From PSRF01 sp035457105 (GTDB taxonomy: Bacteria; Acidobacteriota; Blastocatellia; Pyrinomonadales; Pyrinomonadaceae): a stretch of 21,112 nt of DNA. The position numbers and the translations under genes are program-made. The notes below the pieces were generated by a model. It had not been told where the DNA came from, did not search any database, and saw only the letters and a list, made by a program, of their open reading frames with translations. Of this stretch, positions 16,633-21,112 are shown one piece after another. The stretch covers positions 1 through 21,112 of the forward strand of contig DATIBX010000764.1 in assembly GCA_035457105.1 (NCBI GenBank), read 5' to 3'. Every line of letters starts with the position of its first letter. The stretch's first letter is position 1.

Positions 16633-16849
16633 TCCTCCATTTTCGTTTGTAGTTACTCTGAACCTGCAGAAAAATCTAGGCTGAATTCTGTGGTTAAGAG
16701 GGTGTTCGGATCGAATTGATTTCTTTATCCTTCGCACACCTTGGAAAGGATGATTCAAACGTTGGCTGACTTCAATGAGACATTCATTAGACGTTCGGGA
16801 TGCGTTTCAAGAATGTCAGGGTGTTAGATTCAGGAAGGGAGAGCACGCC

Positions 16850-17854
16850 GTGTTACAAACATTCAAAACCGCGGAATATCTGGGCTGGATTCCCTCATTA
16901 CCGAATCGAGTTCTCGATCAACCTGAGGCGTCCAAAAAAACGACGCCGGGCGTACGACATTTGGAACGCCGGGGTTCATTCGACGACATTGCCAGCTTGT
17001 ATCCACATGCTGTCGCTGCTTCGAGCGATGAGCTTGCATGGCAAAACATTCGTGTAGTGGACCTGCGACAGAAATCCAACGAGATGACTGTACCGGCTAC
17101 CGAGAATCACTGCATTCTACTAAACATGAGTTCACCTCTACGGGTGTCGGCACGAATCGGGCAAAGCAATTTCGAAGGTGAAGTGCGTGCGGGAGAAGTT
17201 GCAATAATCCCGGCTGGCGCTGCCTGGTCGTCACGTTCAGAAGGAGTGCGACCACGCAGTGAACTGCTTCTATTTCTGCGTCCACTCTTCGTGCAGTCGA
17301 CCGCTCGAGAGTTAGGGATCACTCAAAATGTGTTGCAACTAAATCCGCAGATTGGCATTCAGAGCAAACATCTCCTCCACATTGGTCTTTCCCTGCTGAG
17401 CGAGTTAAAAGAACCTAACATCACTGGTCGGCTGTACGCCGATTCGTTAGCCAGCGCATTGGCAATGCAGTTGATCAGATGTTACAGCGGTCTAAATCAA
17501 GTTCAGACAGGCAATGGCGGAATGGCGCCACATCGATTGAGAAAAGTCGTGAATTTGATCGACGAACATCTTACTACTGAACAAGAGGGTCGCATTGCAC
17601 TTCGAGTAGTTGCAAGAGAGGTTGGAATGAGTTACTTCCACTTTTCGCGTGCGTTTAAGCAGTCGATGGGTATGACGCTGACCAACTACATCGCCGAACG
17701 ACGAATTGATCGAGCAAAAAGATTAATGCAGGATACTGCTTTACCCATATCAGAAATTGCTCTCAGATCAGGTTTTTCAAGTCAAAGTCATTTCACGACC
17801 TCATTTCGTCGGTTTGCCGGCATCACACCAAGGTCCTTTAGAAAAGGCATCTAA
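16850..17854 (+). CDS. AraC-family transcriptional regulator
   Basis: 334 aa from a GTG at 16850, chosen because AAGGGAG sits 8 bases upstream; an in-frame ATG at 16775 gives 25 more residues but has no ribosome binding site. The N-terminal cupin-like region (about 60-150) contains NHCILLNMSSPLRVSARIG and AGEVAIIPAGAAW, typical of AraC sensors with a small-ligand barrel. The C-terminal domain has two helix-turn-helix units: ALRVVAREVGMSYFHFSRAFKQSMGMT and PISEIALRSGFSSQSHFTTSFRRFAGITPRSFR. It is alone between the two-component system and the moaA region. A regulator of this group usually controls adjacent metabolic genes, so the moaA-fmdE-oxidoreductase set or an operon elsewhere is possible. 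A GC hairpin follows the stop. Confidence 0.92.
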   Translation: MLQTFKTAEYLGWIPSLPNRVLDQPEASKKTTPGVRHLERRGSFDDIASLYPHAVAASSDELAWQNIRVVDLRQKSNEMTVPATENHCILLNMSSPLRVSARIGQSNFEGEVRAGEVAIIPAGAAWSSRSEGVRPRSELLLFLRPLFVQSTARELGITQNVLQLNPQIGIQSKHLLHIGLSLLSELKEPNITGRLYADSLASALAMQLIRCYSGLNQVQTGNGGMAPHRLRKVVNLIDEHLTTEQEGRIALRVVAREVGMSYFHFSRAFKQSMGMTLTNYIAERRIDRAKRLMQDTALPISEIALRSGFSSQSHFTTSFRRFAGITPRSFRKGI

Positions 17855-17870
17855 ACCCGCGCTCGGTTAT

Positions 17871-17893
17871 GGGCAAAGTGTGTAGCTTTGCCC
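17871..17893. terminator. Hairpin after the AraC gene
   Basis: GGGCAAAG (17871-17878) pairs perfectly with CTTTGCCC (17886-17893) around a 7-base loop, 17 bases after the AraC stop codon. It is followed by TACTTCATC rather than a run of T, so it is a likely but not classical terminator. Confidence 0.6.
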
Positions 17894-18013
17894 TACTTCA
17901 TCCCCCGCACGTAGCACACGCAGTTAGAAGTGAAGACGACGCAAGATCTGAATAGTCTGAGCAAAACATCGAAAGAGAAGATTGGTCAATCGAATTTAAA
18001 ATACTACTCATGA

Positions 18014-18094
18014 TGAGACCCATTTCAACGGGGCGTGGTGTCTCAAACAAATCCCTTGTGAGTCAGGTTGAAGGGCTCCATGGCTCACAAGGGA
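18014..18094 (+). promoter_or_regulatory. Structured leader upstream of moaA
   Basis: Two hairpins in tandem precede moaA. The first has outer stem TGAGAC (18014-18019)/GTCTCA (18040-18045), with possible inner pairing of CC against GG. The second is a perfect 11-bp stem TCCCTTGTGAG (18052-18062)/CTCACAAGGGA (18084-18094) with a 21-base loop and no T-tract. A weaker pairing CTGA/TCAG with CCG/CGG (about 18117-18149) could hide the moaA start. moa operons in several phyla carry Mo-cofactor-responsive leaders, but I cannot match this to that consensus; the assignment is inference. Confidence 0.4.
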
Positions 18095-18150
18095 ATCTTC
18101 TCAAAGTGATGGCAATCTGACCCGACTACCTATGGAAGCACCGGATCAGG

Positions 18151-18875
18151 ATGTTGAAAGATTCTCTCAGCCGCGCCATTACCGACCTGCGAATTTCAGT
18201 TCCCGACCGATGCAATTTCCGCTGTAGTTATTGCATGCCGCTCGATGAGTATGCCTGGACCGATAAGAACGAAATATGAGTGCTGTATTAGCCGGGATCT
18301 TCGAAGCGAACCACCAGGGTTTGGAACCAATCAAGATAAATGCGGTCATCATGCGTGAAGAGAATGAGAACGATGTGGTGCCGCTTGCTGAATTCGCTCG
18401 CAAATATGGATTCGAAATGCGGTTCATCGAGTACATGGATGTCGGCAATGTGAACCACTGGAGCAGATCAAAGACGGTCCCGAAGACTGAAATTATCGAG
18501 CTCATCAGAACCAGGTTTCCCCTCGAATCCGTCCCGACTATCAGTGGGCCATCAGTAAATTACCGCTATCTCGATGGTATCGGAAAGGTTGGCGTAATCG
18601 CGTCGATAACCGAACCATTCTGTGGAAACTGTACGCGCGCGCGAATCACAGCAGACGGCAAACTTGTTACCTGTCTCTTTTCGTCCCGTGGCCACGATCT
18701 GAAGCAGCTCTTGCGCAGTGGTGCCAGTGATCTCGAAATTGTCGAGAGAGTCCGAAGTATCTGGCGCCGCCGAACCGATCAATATTCAGAAAACAGGTTG
18801 GCAGCTGGTCAGTCGAATAGCCTTTCGCGCACAATCAGTTATCCAAAACTGGAAATGATTAACCTTGGAGGTTAG
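18151..18875 (+). pseudogene. moaA: moaA, GTP 3',8-cyclase, with internal out-of-frame deletion
   Basis: The radical-SAM enzyme for the first step of molybdenum cofactor synthesis is present as two pieces. Piece 1 (18151-18279, 42 codons): DSLSRAITDLRISVPDRCNFRCSYCMPLDEYAW with the CxxxCxxC cluster cysteines, ending at a TGA. Piece 2 (from about 18276, another frame, to 18875): VLAGIFEANHQGLEPIKINAVIMRE, MRFIEYMDVGNVNHW, the second-cluster motif EPFCGNCTRARITADGKLVTCLF, and a tail ending EMINLGG in place of the usual GG. The segment in between, which in MoaA carries the TGGEPLLR motif and the central barrel strands (roughly 100 codons), is missing, and the two pieces are out of register. Piece 2 could start at ATG 18276 but would lack the first cluster. 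The fmdE-like gene follows by 6 bases. Confidence 0.9.
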
Positions 18876-18881
18876 CTCAAA

Positions 18882-19487
18882 ATGCTTTCCATTGCAGAAT
18901 CTCTACAACGGTTTGAACAACTTCACGGTGACTTGTGTCCGGGTCAGCTCCTTGGCGTTCGGATGGCAGTTCTAGGTTGTAAGTTAATCGGCATTGAAGA
19001 TCCAAGAGGTTTTGATGAAAAGAAACTGATCGTCTGGATCGAAATCGATCGCTGGCTCGCCGACGCGGTTGAATCAGTCACAGGCGTTAGACTCGGGAAA
19101 CGAAACTTGAAGTTTTTGGATTATGGCAAACTAGCCGCAACTTTCTTGAACCGGGAAAATGGCGAAGCGGTGCGAATAGTTGCCCTTGAATCATCGCGAG
19201 GACTAGCCAACCAACGGCACCCTGAAATCGAGAGTAAACATCTGCGCCAGCTGCAAACGTATCGCGAGGCCAACGACGAAGAACTATTTGGAGTCACTGT
19301 AGTTCAGGCAGAACTCGACAATCTCGACGCTCCCGGACACCCTAAATCACGCGTGATCTGTACATCGTGTGGCGAAGAAGTGAATGACGGCCGGGAAGTT
19401 AAAGCTAGAGACGAGTCGATCAAATGCCGACCTTGCGCATCCTCTACCAACCACTTGGTCGCCAGACGGGGAATAGCCGCATCGTAA
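18882..19487 (+). CDS. FmdE-like protein with C-terminal zinc ribbon
   Basis: 201 aa, complete frame. FmdE-family core: LHGDLCPGQLLGVRMAVLG with His15 and Cys19, EIDRWLADAVESVTGVRLGKRNLKFLDYGKLAATFLN (57-90) and ALESSRGLANQRHPEIE. The C-terminal zinc ribbon is VICTSCGEEV (Cys160, Cys163) paired with IKCRPCA (Cys182, Cys185). FmdE proteins are encoded with molybdenum formylmethanofuran and formate dehydrogenases or near Mo-cofactor genes; their exact role is unsettled. From memory, relatives read 'DRC..DA...VTGC.LGKR'; here these two cysteines are Trp58 and Val69. The gene follows moaA piece 2 by 6 bases, with TTGGAGG inside the end of that piece as RBS, and precedes the oxidoreductase by 19 bases, so the three look like one transcription unit. 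Confidence 0.85.
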   Translation: MLSIAESLQRFEQLHGDLCPGQLLGVRMAVLGCKLIGIEDPRGFDEKKLIVWIEIDRWLADAVESVTGVRLGKRNLKFLDYGKLAATFLNRENGEAVRIVALESSRGLANQRHPEIESKHLRQLQTYREANDEELFGVTVVQAELDNLDAPGHPKSRVICTSCGEEVNDGREVKARDESIKCRPCASSTNHLVARRGIAAS

Positions 19488-19506
19488 CTCTGGTAGACTA
19501 TTCGGC

Positions 19507-20502
19507 ATGTACGAGATGATCATTGTTGGAGCTGGACCAGCCGGCATCAGCATGGGTGCTGAAGCGCGCAATGTTGGAATTGGACCTCAGGATATTCTGA
19601 TCCTCGAAAAGGGAGAGACACACTCATGGGCCATCCGCAAGTACTATCCAGCCGCGAAGGTTGTGCTCGCCAACTACAAAGGAATAGAGGCAGTGTGTCG
19701 CGGCGTGATGTGCATAGCGGATATGTCGAAAGATGAAACGCTGACTTATATCGAACGCACCATTTCACAATTCCAGCTCGTGGTGCAATACAACGAAGCC
19801 GTCACGAGTATTCGTACATTACCGAAGAAGGGATTTGAGGTAACTACGTCGAAAGGGACGTACCAGTCACGTAAGTGTGTCATAGCGATCGGGATCCTCG
19901 ACAAACCAAACAAACCTGACTACCGAATTCCGGTCAGCCTCAACAAACGAATCCATTACGATTTAACTTCTGCTGTGCTCGAAAACGAGGAGTGCCTGGT
20001 AGTAGGAGGGGGAGATACTGCAGCCGAGTACTGTCAATACCTGATCCAGCAGGGCAATCTGGTGACACTTTCGTACCGGCGAGCTGATTTTACCAGGCTC
20101 AATCGCGTTAACTATGAAAGTCTGATGGCGCTTGAGCAGCGGAAAGAGGTGACGGTCATTCGAGCGAGCAACATCAAAGAGCTACAGCAAACAGAAGAAG
20201 GTCGAGCACGTGTAGTGTTCGTGGAAAATGAGTTTTCGCCGCTGACGGTGGACCACATTGTTTATGCTCTTGGGGGAACGACTCCAACAAATTTCCTGAA
20301 GGCCATCGGGATTGAGTTTGAGGGCGCGGCACCTATTCTCAAGGAGGGTTACGAAACCAGTATTCCTGGTTTGTATCTAATCGGCGATCTGAGTGCTGGC
20401 AGGAAGGGCGGCTCAATAAATCTAGCCTTCAACATGGCCGCCGAAGCAATGCAAAATATTAGTCGCCAAACCGCGCCCAAGCCTGACGGTGTTGTGGGCT
20501 AA
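19507..20502 (+). CDS. FAD/NAD(P)-dependent oxidoreductase, thioredoxin-reductase/YpdA-like
   Basis: 331 aa, complete. FAD-binding motif IIVGAGPAGISMGAEA at 5-20, second nucleotide-binding motif VVGGGDTAAEYCQYL around 165-180, and the C-terminal FAD motif GLYLIGDLSAGRKGGSINLAFNMAAEAM. This is the domain order of class II flavin disulfide reductases of the low-molecular-weight type, but the CxxC redox pair of thioredoxin reductase is missing, as in YpdA/Bdr-like and ferredoxin-NADP-reductase-like relatives. Electron partner unknown. The ATG at 19507 has only a weak SD (GGTAGA). It lies 19 bases after the FmdE-like gene, probably in the same operon as moaA, suggesting a reductase linked to cofactor or metal-centre chemistry; that link is inference. 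A CACAGAG-type inverted repeat follows the stop. Confidence 0.9.
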   Translation: MYEMIIVGAGPAGISMGAEARNVGIGPQDILILEKGETHSWAIRKYYPAAKVVLANYKGIEAVCRGVMCIADMSKDETLTYIERTISQFQLVVQYNEAVTSIRTLPKKGFEVTTSKGTYQSRKCVIAIGILDKPNKPDYRIPVSLNKRIHYDLTSAVLENEECLVVGGGDTAAEYCQYLIQQGNLVTLSYRRADFTRLNRVNYESLMALEQRKEVTVIRASNIKELQQTEEGRARVVFVENEFSPLTVDHIVYALGGTTPTNFLKAIGIEFEGAAPILKEGYETSIPGLYLIGDLSAGRKGGSINLAFNMAAEAMQNISRQTAPKPDGVVG

Positions 20503-20521
20503 AACTTCTCTTGCCGCCTCA

Positions 20522-20578
20522 GTGTTCTCTGTCTCTCGGTGGTTGAAGTTATTTCCACCACAGAGCCACGGAGAACAC
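20522..20578. repeat. CACAGAG-type inverted repeat (dispersed palindrome)
   Basis: The left arm 20522-20547 (GTGTTCTCTGTCTCTCGGTG...) and right arm 20553-20578 (TTCCACCACAGAGCCACGGA...) are inverted copies matching at 21 of 26 positions, separated by 5 bases. The flank AAAGGTTGCACAGAG (20579-20593) recurs at 2631-2645. Its position 19 bases after the oxidoreductase stop fits a post-operon palindrome. Such 'CACAGAG..CACGGAGAACAC' sequences are widely dispersed in environmental bacterial genomes, from general knowledge. Confidence 0.75.
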
Positions 20579-20692
20579 AAAGGTTGCACAGAGAGCGCCA
20601 AAATCAACACGTTACTTGCCTCGCCACCTTATTTGAATTACCTGTTCTAACGTAGAATCGAGTGACGCAAAAGAAAGCTCGGTATCTTCCAC

Positions 20693-21112
20693 ATGAAAAC
20701 ACACCGCCTTAGATTCTTTGGGCTCCTTACAATTGCTGTCAGTCTGCCATTCATGTCATTGGGCTCTCAGTCACAAACACCGAACGGCAAATTGATAGCG
20801 TGACAATACTAAAACCGGGTGAGGTTAAAGATCCTCCGGGATTACCCATTCTCGGCAACTCAATCGTGCTCGGCAAGATTACAACCGGAGACGCGTACCT
20901 GAATGACGGGCGTACCGGCGTATTTAGTGAATACCTCATCAACGTCACTGAAGTACTTAAGTCGGATCCAACCTCGGTTGTTTCTGCAGGGGATGAGATC
21001 AGTGCGTGGCGTATGGGCGGCTCATTGAAAATCACTCAGGCAATCTCAAGCATTTTCTGGTTGCCGGCGTCGGATTTCCAAAGGTTGGTACGGACTATCT
21101 CTTTTTTCTTCG
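20693..21112 (+). pseudogene. Secreted protein gene with two frameshifts, running off the window
   Basis: The ATG at 20693 opens a signal peptide (HRLRFFGLLTIAVSLPFMSL), but this frame hits TGA at 20801. From about 20767 a second frame continues the protein: TNTERQIDSVTILKPGEVKD, PPGLPILGNSIVLGKITTG, FSEYLINVTEVLKSDPTS, DEISAWRMGGSLK. From about 21031 a third frame takes over with GNLKHFLVAGVGFPKVGTDY and YLFFLR. The last motif (V.G.GFP..G..YLFFL) is common at the end of small secreted acidobacterial proteins. Both shifts go the same way and each equals loss of one base. Family and function are unknown. Real decay or sequencing indels are equally possible. Confidence 0.7.

Noticed and set aside
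18014..18094. Firm assignment as a molybdenum-cofactor riboswitch
   Set aside because: The hairpins are real but I cannot align them to the known Moco RNA consensus, so only a structured leader is reported.
20522..20593. Possible CRISPR-like repetition because of recurring CACAGAG/GAGAACAC words
   Set aside because: It is a single inverted repeat, without regularly spaced direct repeats or spacers and without cas genes.
1..21112. Insertion sequence, integrase, phage or toxin-antitoxin genes as the cause of the deletions
   Set aside because: No transposase, integrase or recombinase motif and no flanking target duplications were seen at the broken genes.

Overview
The window looks like chromosomal DNA of a soil-type Acidobacteriota, most likely Blastocatellia/Pyrinomonadaceae-like. 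This is inferred from the small secreted protein of the 'IPFNFTVGDTTLSAGKYELRR' type (2752-3195), a propeller-Y_Y_Y histidine kinase paired with a NarL-type regulator, and dispersed palindromes of the 'TTTGGAGTGCGCCGGC' type placed right after stop codons. No phylogenetic search was possible. There are no tRNA or rRNA genes, CRISPR arrays, transposases or phage genes.

Layout. 1-1466 (-): 5' part of a membrane-anchored PAS histidine kinase running off the left edge. 1730-3195: two small genes on + and a secreted protein on -, whose convergent 3' ends carry two copies of one terminator-like palindrome. 3196-3599: no convincing gene, but a long inverted repeat. 3600-6068 (-): a GAF/PP2C (RsbU-like) phosphatase, then an operon-like pair made of a small lipoprotein-like protein and a Haem_bd/cytochrome P460 fusion. 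6303-10752 (+): aldo/keto reductase, MobB-like P-loop protein overlapping a large porin, and an F420-reductase-like NAD(P)-binding protein. 10797-12475 (-): the wreck of an aldehyde-oxidase/xanthine-dehydrogenase-type operon (truncated 2Fe-2S subunit, N-terminally truncated XdhC), with an intact DoxX gene and a truncated SDR. 12852-16632 (+): response regulator and sensor kinase. 16850-17854 (+): AraC regulator. 18151-20502 (+): broken moaA, FmdE-like protein, FAD/NAD(P) oxidoreductase. 20693-end (+): a secreted protein gene whose reading frame breaks twice.

The most striking pattern is that the genes tied to molybdenum enzymes are damaged. The 2Fe-2S subunit lacks its last two cluster cysteines and its Tat arginines. 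The FAD and molybdopterin subunits and the N-terminal part of XdhC are missing from between two fused remnants. moaA lacks roughly a hundred central codons and is out of frame across the gap. The FmdE-like protein lacks two cysteines I expect in its family. Either this lineage is discarding a molybdenum system or the assembly contains deletions; read mapping across 11835-11860 and 18265-18295 would decide. The MobB-like protein and the oxidoreductase remain intact.
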